A stretch of 64,000 nt of DNA from Lamellibrachia satsuma (GCA_033239005.1 BSQZ01000028.1:7957911-8021910), one strand, 5' to 3'; numbered from the stretch's first letter, positions 46,631-59,491 are shown. Numbers and translations are program-made. Notes: a model not told the origin generated them from the sequence alone.

Positions 46631-46727
46631 ATAACCAGATTTAACCAGATTTGCCATCCAAGCCAAAGGCCCAGACGGCAAGTGGACAAGGAAGCCATTG
46701 GCTTATCGAGAGTCCAACAATGTTCAC

Positions 46728-47722
46728 CTACTTATAACCCGCCCTCCTGATATATGTGTCAACCTTGTTTTTAAACATATTCACGCTGCTAGCAGTTACA
46801 CAATCTGTAGACAATTTGTTCCATTCATTTATTGTCCTCTGTGAGAACGAGTGCTTCCTGATGTCCAATCTACATTGATCCTTTACTAATTTTCCCTCAT
46901 GTCCTCTAGTTCTGCTATCCTTCTTGAGTGAGAAAAACATATTTCTATCAATATTTTCATACCCATTCAATATCTTAAAAACTTCAATCTGATCTCCTCT
47001 TAACCTCCTTGTCTCTAGAGTTGTTAAACCACATTCTTTCAGGCGTTCTTCATAACTAAGGTCTCTAAGTTCTGGAATCATTTTAGTTGCTCTCCTTTGT
47101 ATGCGTTCAAGCGTATCTATATCCTTCTTACGATATGGTCTCCATGCTTGTATACAGTATTCTAAATGAGGTCTAACTATTGCTTTATAAAGAGGTATAA
47201 TTAACTTTTTTCCCTTGTATGTTATGTTTCTTCTAATCAATCCAAGAATTTGATTACCCTTTGAAGCTGCAACACCACACTGCTCTGAAACTTTCATATC
47301 AGCGCTTATTGTAACTCCTAAGTCCTTTTCTTTTACAGTAGTACCCAGAACAGTATCTCCCATTTTATAGTTTACATTCAAGTTCCCATGTCCTGTATGT
47401 AGGCATTTACATTTCCCAAAATTGAACAGCATCTGCCATTTCTCAGACCATTTCACTAATCTGTCTAGATCGTTTTGTAAATGTTGTTTATCACCATCAG
47501 TATTAACCTTTCTGAACAGTTTTGTGTCATCCGCAAATTTCAGTACGTTACTTGTTATACTGTCGTCCAAGTCATTGATATAAATTAAGAATAATATAGG
47601 CCCTAATACTGATCCTTGAGGTACCCCACTCAAAACCGATTTCCAATTTGAAACTTCTCCATCTACTACAACTCGTTGTCTTCTGTCAGTCAGCCATTGT
47701 TCTATCCAGTCAGTTATGCTAT
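46728..47722 (-). pseudogene. CR1 ORF2, reverse transcriptase palm and C-terminal part
   Basis: After the second shift the frame runs from WIEQWLTDRRQRVVVDG through SGVPQGSVLGP and YINDL to the catalytic FADD box (FADDTKLF) and then the conserved LGV, YKAIVRPHLEY and W-P-Y-RKKD-x-x-x-LE motifs of CR1/Jockey-group enzymes. It ends with a TAA at 46728-46730. It would copy the LINE RNA at the nicked target. The catalytic aspartates are intact; only the upstream shifts disable it. Confidence 0.9.
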
Positions 47723-49521
47723 CCCGATACCATGGGCTTTTAATTTAAGTAGCAATCTTTGATGTGGCACTTTGTCAAAAGCTTTCTGAAAATCTAAGTA
47801 GATAATATCTACTGGCGATCCCACGTCTATCCACTTAGTGATTTCTTCCAAAAACATAACATATTTGTTAAGCATGACCTCGCTTTAAGGAATCCATGTT
47901 GAGATGAATTTAATAATTTATGCTTAACGAGGAAGTCCACCATATGGTCTTTAATCAACCTTTCTAATAATTTACAAATCACTGACGTTAAACTCACTGG
48001 TCTGTAATTCTCTGACTTATTTCTCGAACCCTTTTTAAATAATGGTATGATGTTTGCTTCTTTCCATTCAAACGGAACAACTCCCTCTCTTAATGACAAG
48101 TTGAATACTCTTGCAAGTGGTATACTGATTTGATCTACTGTTTCCATTAGTAATTTTGGAGGAATCCCATCCACTCCCGGTGATTTGTTATCCTTCATTG
48201 CCTTTATTTTCTTAGCTACCAATTCTGGAGTTACAACTAACGGTCCTAAATATTCAGATTTAGCCCCCTGAAATTTAGCATCAGCAACTGGTAATGAACT
48301 AATATCTTCTTTGGTAAACACTGAACTGAAGTAACCATTTAGGTCTTCCGCCATTAAAAACCCCTGTGATATTATATTTCCAGCACTGTCTTCTAGAGGT
48401 CCAACCTTGTCTTGTACGTTTTGTTTACTCCTGACATATGCATAAAAACTCTTGCTGTCATTTTTTATGTTACATGCTAGTTTTTGCTCATAGCTTCTTT
48501 TAGATTGTATGATTTCAGTTGTAGCTGCATTAAGTGCCTCTTTGTATTTTGCATAGTCTTCTTCCTTTCTGGTACGCCTATAAACCCTCCACATAGTTTG
48601 TTTTAGGAATATTTTTCTAATAGCCTCTTTTGACAAGTGTTTCTTTCTACACCGTTTTCCTTGTTTTCGGAAGGGAACAAATTTATCGATGATACTTTCA
48701 ATTTCATATTTTAGAATATTCCAACATTCAATTGCGGTCTTATTCATCAGCATGTTATTCCAATCTAGCTGTGCTAAGTATTTTCTCATATCTTTGTAGT
48801 TACCTTTGTGGAAGTTTCTCTTGTATGTTTTCTTATTTTTACCTTCTGATTTTACATTGACGTTAAAATGTATTTGATTATGGTCACTATTACCCAATGG
48901 TTCAAATATTTTTACATTGTCCACTAATTCTTTTTGTGATGACAAAACTATATCTAATACATTTTCTCCCCTGGTTGGTTCTAGTACGTGCTGAGTAAGA
49001 AAGCTATCCTGGATTAAACATAGAAATTGTTGGTCCTCAATCCCTGTGCTCTCTAGAGAATTCCATTGTATGTGTCCATGGTTAAAATCACCCATTATAA
49101 TACATTCCCCTTTACTAACTTCCTTTATAGCGTTTTTTATTTTTGTGTTGTCCTCTTCGTTTATGTTTGGACTTCGGTAAACTAATCCAATAGTTATTTT
49201 TGAATTTCCTGAAACAATTTTGCACCAAACAGCTTCATCGCAATCTGCTTCCCTTTCTAGTTTTATTTCATAAGCCTGAATAGATTCTTTAACATATAAA
49301 ATAACTCCCCCGCCCCTTCTTCCTACACGATCTTTCCTAAACATTATGTATCCTGTCAGTCCTAATTCAGCATCTGTTATGTCTGTGTTGGCCCATGATT
49401 CAGTTATACCAATTATGTGAGGGTCAGTATCTTCTACCATAATATTTAATTCGTTTTTCTTATTTACTATGCTCCTTGCATTTAAACATACGCATCTATA
49501 ACCTTTTTCAGAGATGTTTTT
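47723..49521 (-). pseudogene. CR1 ORF2, endonuclease and N-terminal reverse transcriptase part
   Basis: The frame can be read from about 49521 (LNARSIVNKKNEL, endonuclease motif I), with an internal ATG at 49440. ITESW, GLVYRSP, GDFN and GNSDH are the successive APE-endonuclease motifs. A basic linker leads to RT motifs SPGVDGIPPKLL, WKEANIIPLFKKG, YRPVSLTSVICKLLE and QHGFLKARSCLTNML. One base is missing in an A-run at 47850-47854 (plus-strand numbering). The next frame carries YLDFQKAFDKVPHQRLL, and a second one-base loss lies at 47723-47725. All visible endonuclease and RT residues are otherwise present. Confidence 0.9.
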
Positions 49522-49601
49522 CTGATGATTTTATATTGGTTTATCTGTGCTAGTGGCCTCTTGTTCTGCTTGAGACACCTCTAGGTAACCCCCCTGCACT
49601 T

Positions 49602-49817
49602 CTAGTTTAAAGAATGTTTACTTCCAAAAATATTTGTCATTGTACCCAAGTCGCTATCTACTGCTGCTGAAAGTTTGTCGGCGAATACTGCCGCCCCCTT
49701 TCCACTTAAATGAAGCCCATCCTTCATGTACATATCTGCCCTCCCAACAAAACTTCCCCATAAATCCACAAATCCAACTTCCTCTTCCCTACACAGCCTC
49801 TGGACTAATACTATACT
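49602..49817 (-). pseudogene. CR1 ORF1, C-terminal end with esterase-like motif
   Basis: Seventy-odd codons ending in TAG at 49602-49604. The segment EVGFVDLWGSFVGR is followed by DGLHLSGKGAAVFADKL. Asp-Gly-x-His-Leu is the C-terminal Asp/His block of SGNH-type esterases that form ORF1 in many CR1 elements. The N-terminal part, including the catalytic serine block, is absent because of 5' truncation. The stop is separated from ORF2 by about 80 bp. Confidence 0.75.
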
Positions 49818-49820
49818 TCA

Positions 49821-50209
49821 TTTACAGAATAGAACAAAAACAACTGTTTATTTACACCTGTACAAAATTGTGGCCAGGGATTTAATAACAGGGTTTCAAC
49901 CTGACTAAAAAACCAATCAGCACACATTATGGTCAATATGCGATACATATATGGGATTACATATTAAAGCCATAATTTCAGTTCCTTGTGGTGCATTACA
50001 TTATATGGAATGCATGGTTAAATAATGATAATTAAATGGTGTACATTCGTAGTATAATAAAATGTTATGTTAAAAATAATATTATAATGAGCTTTTAAAA
50101 ATATCTCAGTTTCAGTTTACTGGTAGCACAATGTCAGATGAAGTCAAAAGCTCAGTCACACTTTATATATAAAACTAGCCGAGTTGTCCGGCGTTGCATG
50201 GAAGAAAAG
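49821..50209. other. AT-rich spacer
   Basis: Ends with TATATATAAAACTAGCCGAG and TTGTCCGGCGTTGC (50165-50200), a motif that recalls the ends of dispersed invertebrate repeats. It lies directly before the 55-bp array. Not assignable. Confidence 0.4.
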
Positions 50210-51530
50210 GCAGCCAATGTACGAGCCTATGACTCCTTGCACTACCCTGTCAAATACTGATAGGGCAATGACAATGACGACTTATGACTCCTTGCACTGC
50301 CCTGTTAAATACTGATAGGACAATGACAATGACAACTTATGACTCCTTGCACTGCCCTGTTAAATACTGATAGGACAATGACAATGACAACTTATGACTC
50401 TTTGCACTGCCCTGTTAAATACTGATAGGACAATGACAATGACAACTTATGACTCTTTGCACTACCCTGTTAAATACTGATAGGACAATGACAATGACAA
50501 CTTATGACTCCTTGCACTACCCTGTCAAATACTGATAGGGCAATGACAACGACAACTTATGACTCTTTGCACTACCCTGTCAAATACTGATAGGGCAATG
50601 ACAATGACGACTTATGACTCCTTGCACTGCCCTGTTAAATACTGATAGGACAATGACAATGACAACTTATGACTCCTTGCACTGCCCTGTTAAATACTGA
50701 TAGGACAATGACAATGACAACTTATGACTCTTTGCACTGCCCTGTTAAATACTGATAGGACAATGACAATGACAACTTATGACTCCTTGCACTACCCTGT
50801 TAAATACTGATAGGACAATGACAATGACGACTTATGACTCTTTGCACTGCCCTGTTAAATACTGATAGGGCAATGACAACGACAACTTATGACTCCTTGC
50901 ACTGCCCTGTTAAATACTGATAGGACAATGACAATGACAACTTATGACTCCTTGCACTGCCCTGTTAAATACTGATAGGACAATGACAATGACAACTTAT
51001 GACTCCTTGCACTACCCTGTTAAATACTGATAGGGCAATGACAATGACAACTTATGACTCCTTGCATTGCTCTGTTAAATACTGATAGGGCAATGACAAT
51101 GACAACTTATGACTCCTTGCATTGCTCTGTTAAATACTGATAGGGCAATGACAATGACAACTTATGACTCATTGCACTGCCCTGTTAAATACTGATAGGG
51201 CAATGACAATGACAACTTATGACTCCTTGCACTACCCTGTCAAATACTGATAGGGCAATGACAATGACAACTTATGACTCCTTGCACTGCCCTGTCAAAT
51301 ACTGATAGGACAATGACAATGACAACTTATGACTCCTTGCACTGCCCTGTTAAATACTGATAGGGCAATGACAATGACAACTTATGACTCCTTGCATTGC
51401 CCTGTCAAATACTGATAGGACAACGACAACTTATGACTCCTTGCACTGCCCTGTTAAATACTGATAGGACAATGACAACTTATGACTCCTTGCACTACCC
51501 TGTCAAATACTGATAGGGCAATGACAAATT
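50210..51530. repeat. 55-bp minisatellite, about 24 copies
   Basis: Unit CTTATGACTCCTTGCACTGC, CCTGTTAAATACTGATAGGA, CAATGACAATGACAA. Several paired variants (GCCCTGTTAAAT/ACCCTGTCAAAT, AGGACAA/AGGGCAA) co-vary. The last three units lose one or two CAATGA hexamers. Confidence 0.97.
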
Positions 51531-51884
51531 CATGCCCCAAAAGTCATGTACAACTGCCAGTTTCATGAGGTGTTTGTACGGTACAAACAAACAAGATCAG
51601 AAATACAACGCAAAATTGAGTGAAATTAATAAAAAAAAGTAGTTGAACAAATATCCTGAAATTCAACAGATTAATTATAGGTGTAGCCAGGACTTTTTGA
51701 GATTTTCTTTGAGAGGAGTCGTCAATAATGTATGAAAAGTCATGTTTCTGATGAAAATCGCACTCGATAGAGATGAGCGAAAGGACATTCATTCTCATCT
51801 GCCCCACAGTTGAGCGCAACTCATTTTTGTATTTATTTCAGTTCCGGAAATGTGCGCTGTCTACTGCAATTACACTCCTCCAAG
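51531..51884. other. Spacer, no gene seen
   Basis: The minus-strand open frame at 51544-51819 has no recognisable domain. Confidence 0.5.
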
Positions 51885-52080
51885 TTGTCGGTCAGTGACT
51901 CCTCCAGGTCGTTGGTCAGTGACTTCTCCAAGTCGTAGGTCAGTGACTCCTTCAAGTCGTCGGTCAGTGACTCCTCCAAGTCGTCGGTCAGTGACTTCTC
52001 CAAGTCGTCGGTCAGTGACTCCTCCAAGTCATCGATTAGTGACTCCTCTAAGTCATCGGTCAGTGACTCTTCCAGTTCAT
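51885..52080. repeat. 24-bp minisatellite, eight copies
   Basis: Units TCCAAGTCGTCGGTCAGTGA, CTCC, GC-richer than the surroundings. Both strands stay open (24-bp period): the plus frame is Arg/Ser/Pro-rich and the minus frame EESLTDDL-like. Confidence 0.94.
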
Positions 52081-52925
52081 AAGTCTACTGCTACATGCTA
52101 CTGTTCGACTGAGTTCTTGTTCATCGAGATGCCTCAATCTTTACATGTGGTCTGTGACACAGAAACGTTTAATGCCACTGCCACTCACAGATACTTGTTA
52201 TTGCATAATGTTATTGTAACGTGACAAAAAAGGTTTGGATGCTGAACCGTCTTTATAACAATGACACTGTTATTATAAGTTAACGTTGTTTTAACAACAG
52301 ACAAATTTTTTTAGCTGGGAAGCCTAACAAATATTGTTGTTTACAAATGCATTAAACATTACCACCCCCAGGGGCGTGGGGTCTCACCATCCCAACTTGC
52401 CCCTGTACCCCTTAATCAGCCCCTGCGGCCCTGCCCCTCCAGTCTGGTCAGTGTCCCCACTCAGGACTGGTCAGTGGTCTGACCTGATAATGACCACACT
52501 GGTCAGCTGGTCTTGGATAGTGGGTGACATTTTAGTGTGGTCTGACCCCAATAAAATGTGGAATGTTATTATGTTTCCTTTATATTTTCCAATGTATAGT
52601 ATTTGTTGAACTCGTCAGTGTGATGCGAACACACTGTTGTATTTACCCAGTATAAATGTGGTATTTACCCCACACTGCATTGACCCAGTATATGTGGAGT
52701 TTACCCCTGCTGGGGGCTAGTGAGTGGATCAGTGGATGTTTTTTGTGTAAGTAAATGTGAGCATGACTGCAGTAAACACAGACACCACAAGGTGATGGAC
52801 TTTTATTGGACTAGGTACTACAGTGGCTGGTCAATGAACATTATCTTACTGCCCTGATGCACTGGTCAGTTGTCTTGTAGTCTTGTCAGTCAAATATGAC
52901 AGCAATAAAAGAGAAGGTATCATAA
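52081..52925. other. Spacer, no supported gene
   Basis: Includes irregular GACTGGTCAGTG motifs (52440-52515) and decayed TATTTACCC(C/A)GTATA units (52635-52705). No domain recognised. Confidence 0.5.
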
Positions 52926-54800
52926 ATACATTTGTCAAAAGAAGCTATTAGAAAAATAGTGTTTAAGCAAACTATGTGGAGGGTTTATAGGCGTACCAGA
53001 AAGGATGAAGACTATGCAAATTACAAAGAGGCACTTAACTAGCTACAAATGAAATTAGAAAATCTAAAAGAACCTTTAAACAAAAATTGGCAGGTAATAA
53101 AAAAAATTACAGCAAGAGTTTCTATGCTTATGTAAGGAGTAAACAGAAAGTCTGAGATAAGGTCGGACCACTGGAAAACAACAGGGGAAACATAATTTCA
53201 GACACGTTTCAAATGGCAAATCGAGGTCCTGAATGAGTATTTCAGCTCAGTTTTTACCACAGAAGATATCAGTTCACTTCCAGTTCCATTTACATAATTT
53301 GAGGGCAGAACATTTAGGGCATTTATTTGGTAACTCCTGAAATGATAGCAAAGAAAATTAAGAAGATGAAAGATAATAAATCACCTGGAGTTTGATGGGA
53401 TACCACCAAAACTGCTTAAGGAAATTGTTGAGCAAATTAGTACACCACTTGCAAAAGTGTTTAACTAGAAGAAGGAATAGTTCCTTCAGAATGGAAAGAG
53501 GCAAACATTACACCACTATTTAAGAAGGGATCGAGGAACAAGTCAGAAAATTACAGACCAGTGAGTTTAACATAAGTTGTATGTAAATTACTCGAAACAT
53601 TAATTAGAGACCACATCGGTAGATGACGGGTCACCAGTGGATGTTGTCTACTTAGATTTTCAGAAAGCTTTCGATAAAGTGCCACATCAAAGATTGTTAC
53701 TTAAACTAAAAGCCCATGGTATAGGCAATGATGTAATCAACTGGATAGAAAAGTGGCTTACACACAGAAGACAGAGAGTAATAGTAGATAGTGAGATTTC
53801 AAACTGGAAATCTGTTCTGAGTGGTATTAGGCCCTATACTGTTTTTAATAAATATATAAATGATTTGGAAGATGACATATCTAGCAAAGTACTAAAATTT
53901 GCAGATGACACAAAAGTATTAAGAAAGGTTACTAATAATACAGATAAACAAAGTTTACAGGATGATCTAGATAAATTAGTTAAATGGTCAGAAAATTGGC
54001 AAATGTTATTTAATTTTGGGAAGTGTAAATGTATACACATAGGACATAGAAACATGGACGAAGAATATAAAATAGGGGATGCTGTACTAGGTAGAACCAC
54101 ACAAGAAAAGGACTTAGGAGTAACATTTAGTGCTGACATGAAAGTTTCAGAGCAATGTGGGATTGCTGCTTCGAAAGGAAATCAAATTCTAGGGCTAATT
54201 AGGAGAACTATCATGTATAAGGAGAAACAACTAATTGTACCCCTGTACAAAGCAATTGTTAGACCACATTTGGAATATTGTATTCAAGCATGGAGGCCAT
54301 ATCGTAAAAAGGACACAGACAAGCTAGAAAGAATACAATGAAAATCGCTTATTACAATGTGGTTTGACAACACTAGAGACCAGGAAACTAAGAGGAGACC
54401 AAATAGAAGTGTTTAAAATAGTGAATGGTTATGAGGATGTTGATAGGAATATGTTCTTAAAACTTAAAGAAGGCAGTAGAACCAGAGGACACAAAGCAGC
54501 ATTAGTTAAGGAGCAGTGTAGGTTGGACATAAGAAAGTAGTCTTTCTCACAGAGGGTGATAAATGAATGGAACAAACTGCCAAATGATTGTGTTAATGCT
54601 AGTGAGTATGTTTAAAAATATAATTGACAGATATTTGAAAAGGGCGGGCTACACATAGATGAGAAAATTGTAGGACTCTCGATAAGCCAATGGCTTCCTT
54701 GTCCACTTGCCATCTTGTCCACTTGCCATCTTGAACTTGTTGTTTGTGATGGCAATCTTGTTCATTCTTGTTCAATCTTGTTAAATCTTGTTAAATAAAT
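52926..54800 (+). mobile_element. CR1-type LINE, second decayed copy
   Basis: Plus-strand relative of the 46.6-kb element, starting inside ORF2 (QTMWRVYRRTRK region near 52970) and ending after the 3' UTR block CTCTCGATAAGCCAATGGCT with a CTTGTT/AATCTTGTT tail at about 54740-54797. Several frameshifts, stops and deletions separate it from the other copy. It is a 5'-truncated and older insertion in opposite orientation. Confidence 0.9.
52950..54622 (+). pseudogene. CR1 ORF2 reverse transcriptase, fragmented
   Basis: The longest intact block is 53637-54341: YLDFQKAFDKVPHQRLL, then YINDL and FADDTKVL, LGV and YKAIVRPHLEY. Damage visible: an extra base after SPGV near 53392, loss of the PQGSV segment near 53824 with a frame change, and a deletion of about 20 codons after LERIQ at about 54340. 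After that CGLTTLETRKLRGDQIEVFK continues, with a stop at 54538-54540. The endonuclease is absent. Not functional. Confidence 0.85.
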
Positions 54801-54909
54801 ACAACTGATTTGACTGACTTTTCTTGAATTCAGTCAGAAATCGTACAAAATAAACACAATTCTAGACATAAATCATACTTCTTGTAAACCTCAACAACCG
54901 CATGTAAAA

Positions 54910-55570
54910 AATCACCCTAACATCTGGTCTTGCTAGACATCATTCAAACCTCTGGTCTTGCTAGACATCATTCAAACCTCTGGTCTTGCTAGACATCATT
55001 CAAACCACTGGTCTTGCTAGACATCATTCAAACCTCTGGTCTTGCTAGACATCACCCTAACCTCTGATCTTGCTAGACATCACCCTAACCTCTGGTCTTG
55101 CTAGACATCATTCAAACCTCTGGTCTTGCTAGACATCATTCAAACCTCTGGTCTTGCTAGACATCATTCAAACCTCTAGTCTTGCTAGACATCATTCAAA
55201 CCTCTGGTCTTGCTAGAAATCATTCAAACCTCTGGTCTTGCTAGACATCATTCAAACCTCTGGTCTTGCTAGACATCACCCTAACCTCTGATCTTGCTAG
55301 ACATCACCCTAACCTCTGGTCTTGCTAGACATCATTCAAACCTCTGGCCTTCCTGGACATCACCCTAACCTCTGATCTTGCTGGACATCACCCTAACCTC
55401 TGGTCTTGCTAAACATCACCCTAACATTACTAGATATCACCCTAACCTGTGACCTTGCTAGATTCCACCCTAACCTCTAATTTTGCTAGACATCATCCTA
55501 ACCTCTCATCATGCTAGATATCACCTATGACCTCTGACCTAGCTGGACATCACCCTAACTTATGACCTAG
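54910..55570. repeat. 28-bp minisatellite, about 23 copies
   Basis: Units TCTGGTCTTGCTAGACATCA, TTCAAACC or CCCTAACC. The two endings alternate in blocks and the right side decays. It starts about 110 bp beyond the CR1 tail. Confidence 0.95.
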
Positions 55571-55649
55571 CTGGATTGATTGACATACATTGAGTTGACA
55601 GGACTTCTACATCGGGCAAAATAAAGGGAAGGCTGGACACTAGAAGTTC

Positions 55650-56160
55650 TAGGACACAATCACTGCCTCTGAGACACTGTCATTGCCTCTAGGACGCTGT
55701 CACTGCCTCTAGGATGTTGTCTCTGCCTCTAGGACATTGTCACTGCCTCTAGGAAACTATCACTGCTTCTGGGACACTGTCACTGTTTCTAGGGCACTGA
55801 CACTACCTCCAGGATAAGTTGTCTCTGCCTCTAGGACACTGTCATTGCCTCTAGGACACTGTCATTGCCTCTGCCCCTAGGACACATTCATAGACTCTAG
55901 GATGCATTCACTGTCTCCAGGAGCGTCACTGCTTCTAGGTCGCTGTCACTACCTCTAGAGGCAGTGAGTGTCCTAGAGGCAATGACAGTGTCCTAGAGGC
56001 TACATTTGTGTCCTAGAGGCATTGACAGTGTCTTATAGGCAGTGACAGTGTCCTAGAGGCTGTGACATTGTACTGTTACTGTCTCTAGGACACTGTCACT
56101 GTACGACACAGTCACTGCGTCTAAGACAAGTCATCTCTGCCTCTAGGTCATTGCCTCTGT
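55650..56160. repeat. 20-bp minisatellite with an inverted internal block
   Basis: CACTGCCTCTAGGACACTGT units run forward at 55655-55955, switch to the reverse complement (AGTGTCCTAGAGGCAATGAC) at about 55955-56065, then return to forward orientation. Confidence 0.92.
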
Positions 56161-56169
56161 AACTGGTGA

Positions 56170-56607
56170 ACATAAGACTTGTCCAACATTCTCATTTTGG
56201 GGGCTCAAATTGGTAAAATAGGGAAACAGTCAAAGTTTATAGCTGAGTTATTCTGAGAGTAAAGCAACTACTTAACTTTTCGTGTACCCGATATACCCAA
56301 AAGTTGCCCTTCTCCATACCATTCTTAAATTATGCACAGATAATCTGATCCAATATGTCTACATATTCAGCAAATTTCAAGTACGTAGCTTGTAAATTTC
56401 TCAAATAAGAGGCACCTGAAAACAGGTTCAAATATTGGGTTGTTCATCATCGGACATTAAAGGAAGAATTTGCATGTAAATGCTTAGTTGTTTACCTTGT
56501 TTTGCAGAAGGGCTCTGGTATAGCCAATACGTCATTCGTTAAAATTGAAGGAAATTCTGAGATATCAACTTTTCCTGAAAACTGGTTGATTTGACACGGA
56601 ACGACCC
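56170..56607. mobile_element. Right end of a DNA transposon with GGGTCGTTCC terminus (fragment)
   Basis: On the minus strand the segment starts GGGTCGTTCCGTGTCAAATC at 56607. This terminus resembles those at 1066 and 58504. No left partner or transposase was found; the left border is arbitrary. Confidence 0.4.
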
Positions 56608-57014
56608 AATTATTAAAACTACAGAAACTCAAAAGAAAATATCATGGTAAAAAATAAGACAGGTAACCATCGAATGACCCAAGTTATGGCATGAGTAACT
56701 GGAATCCTATGTGTCAACAGGTTAAGTGTAGTTAACCACATTCATGCATTCTCTAGCAGCACATGACACACCATGTGTGAAAAGTCCTCAATATATTAAT
56801 AACACACATGTATCGAATAACTTGCATGTGCATAGATCTGTGTGTTTTGAGATAGTAATGTAGGTACGTACGTGTGTACATAGTACTACATACATATGAC
56901 ATACATACAAACAACGTACATTTGTTTGTCAAACAAACATACATGTATACACAGTAGACCTACACACATTATGTACAGCAACCCCTGCATGTTATAGCAA
57001 CTGCCAGGCCATAA
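56608..57014. other. AT-rich spacer, nothing recognised
   Basis: Short irregular ACATAC and GTACGTACGTG tracts only. Confidence 0.5.
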
Positions 57015-58477
57015 TATTGTTGACGCGTTCACTACACATATAGGGTACATCCCCTCTCAGTAACTCATGCAGATCTAAAAATTGTCGACGTGTTTACTAC
57101 ACATATAGGGTACATACTACATCCCCTCTCAGTAACTCATGCAGATCTAAAATTGTCGACGTGTTCACTACACATATAGGGTACGTCCCCTCTCAGTAAC
57201 TCATGCAGATCTAAAATTGTCGACGTGTTCACTACACATATAGGGTACATCCCCTCTCAGTAACTCATGCAGATCTAAAATTGTCGACGAGTTCACTACA
57301 CATATAGGGTGCATCCCCTCTCAGTAACTCATGCAGATCTAAAATTGTCGACGTGTTTACTACACATATAGGGTACATACTACATCCCCTCTCAGTAACT
57401 CATGCAGATCTAAAATTGTCGACGTGTTCACTACACATATAGGGTACATCCCCTCTCAGTAACTCATGCAGATCTAAAATTGTCGACATGTTCACTACAC
57501 ATATAGGGTACATCCCCTCTCAGTAACTCATGCAGATCTAAAATTGTCGACGAGTTCACTACACATATAGGGTACATCCCCTCTCAGTAACTCATGCAGA
57601 TCTAAAATTGTCAACGTGTTCACTACACATATAGGGTACATCCCCTCTCAGTAACTCATGCAGATCTAAAATTGTCGACGTGTTCACTACACATATAGGG
57701 TACATCCCCTCTCAGTAACTCATGCAGATCTAAAATTGTCGACGTGTTCACTACACATATAGGGTACATCCCCTCTCAGTAACTCATGCAGATCTAAAAT
57801 TGTCGACGTGTTCACTACACATATAGGGTACATCTCCTCTCAGTAACTCATGCAGATCTAAAATTGTCGACGTGTTCACTACACATATAGGGTACATCCC
57901 CTCTCAGTAACTCATGCAGATCTAAAATTGTCGACGTGTTCACTACACATATAGGGTACATCCCCTCTCAGTAACTCATGCAGATCTAAAATTGTCGACG
58001 TGTTCACTACACATATAGGGAACATCCCCTCTCAGTAACTCATGCAGATCTAAAATTGTCAACGTGTTCACTACACATATAGGGTACATCCCCTCTCAGT
58101 AACTCATGCAGATCTAAAATTGTCGACGTGTTCACTACACATATAGGGTACATCCCCTCTCAGTAACTCATGCAGATCTAAAATTGTCGACGTGTTCACT
58201 ACACATATAGGGTACATCTCCTCTCAGTAACTCATGCAGATCTAAAATTGTCAACGTGTTCACTACACATATAGGGTACATCCCCTCTCAGTAACTCATG
58301 CAGATCTAAAATTGTCGACGTGTTCACTACACATATAGGGTACATCTCCTCTCAGTAACTCACGCAGATCTAAAATTGTTGACGTGCTCACTACACATAT
58401 AGGGTACATCCCCCCTCAGTAACTCATGCAGATCTAAAATTGTCGACGTGTTCACTACACATATAGGGTACATCCCT
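57015..58477. repeat. 64-bp minisatellite, about 23 copies
   Basis: Unit ACATATAGGGTACATCCCCT, CTCAGTAACTCATGCAGATC, TAAAATTGTCGACGTGTTCA, CTAC. Two units carry the same 11-base ACATACT-type insertion (near 57110 and 57370), evidence for multi-unit duplication. GTCGAC/GTCAAC variants are sparse. Confidence 0.98.
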
Positions 58478-59277
58478 ACATGAAGATTAACATTTGTACT
58501 AAAGGGTCATTCCATATCAACTCAATCAAGCCCCACGCACTTTGGTCTGAGATTCACTTGAAATGTTTACCAAATATTCCACAGCCATCTTCATCGACAA
58601 ATCTGAAGTTTGGGCTCTATATTCCAAATAGTTTTTGAGCAATTGCCAATTTACTAAATCTGGTAGGTGTTGAATTTTGCTAAAAAATCACGGCAGTCAT
58701 TTTCATTCTACATTTCAGGTCCTATTATCTCAGGAAATAATGTACAGAGGCATGAAATTTTCTGTGATAACTAAGAAGGTCTTAAAGGTATGATATATAG
58801 CAGTGTAGCAGTTTTCAGTAGTCACACTGAATGATCAGAGGCAGTTGAAAAGTCTGAAAATTGTAATTTTACCTTACGAGCAGCCGTGTTTGAGACTCTG
58901 AAACATAGTCTTACATTCATTACATATATTTAACTTTTTGTCTCCAACAAGTCCACCCCAATTGCTGTAAAACTAATGAATATTACAACTATGTACTTAT
59001 TAATTATGGAGCAACACCCTTGTCAAATCAGGAAAAAGTCAATTTGGGGACATTTTCAATGGTGTAAAACTCAATGTGGGCATATTAGCAAAATCTTAAA
59101 CTGGTGTCATTTTAAAGGTAATAGTATGTAGGTTGTGTGTCAAATTTCATGATCTATTCAAAAGTCCTTCGTTGTGAACTTATTTCTTCAATGCTGCACT
59201 TTTTAGCACTCGCAAAGCATGACACGAGTGCATAAGCAACAGCTGTACCACAATGTTAATATATTTCCTGATTCTTT

Positions 59278-59328
59278 AAACACACACACGCACGCACGCA
59301 CGCATGCACGCACACACACACACACACT
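59278..59328. repeat. (CA/CG)n microsatellite in the left arm
   Basis: ACACGCACGCACG-type tract. The equivalent site in the right arm is (TA)n. Confidence 0.95.
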
Positions 59329-59491
59329 ATGGATGCTAAATTTAATCTTTATTAGGACATTTCTTTATGGCGAACATTATTCTTCAATAATGCACTGTTT
59401 TAGCAAATGCATTCATGGGTGCTGTTTATGCGGATGTTAAAAGGTGACATTTTGAAGCAATGCATATTTTGCTTCTTCTGAATTCAAGTGC

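Larger units (their letters stand above)
46631..49820 (-). mobile_element. CR1-type LINE, 5'-truncated
   Basis: About 3.2 kb on the minus strand. In order: the last part of ORF1 with an esterase-like end, an ORF2 with an APE-type endonuclease and a reverse transcriptase, and a short 3' UTR (CTCTCGATAAGCCAATGGCT, CCTTGTCCACTTGCC) ending in tandem AATCTGGTT repeats rather than poly(A), as is usual for CR1. Two one-base shifts break ORF2. Otherwise it is well preserved, so this is a fairly young insertion. The 5' border is approximate: an in-frame stop lies at 49818-49820. No clear target-site duplication was seen. Confidence 0.9.
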
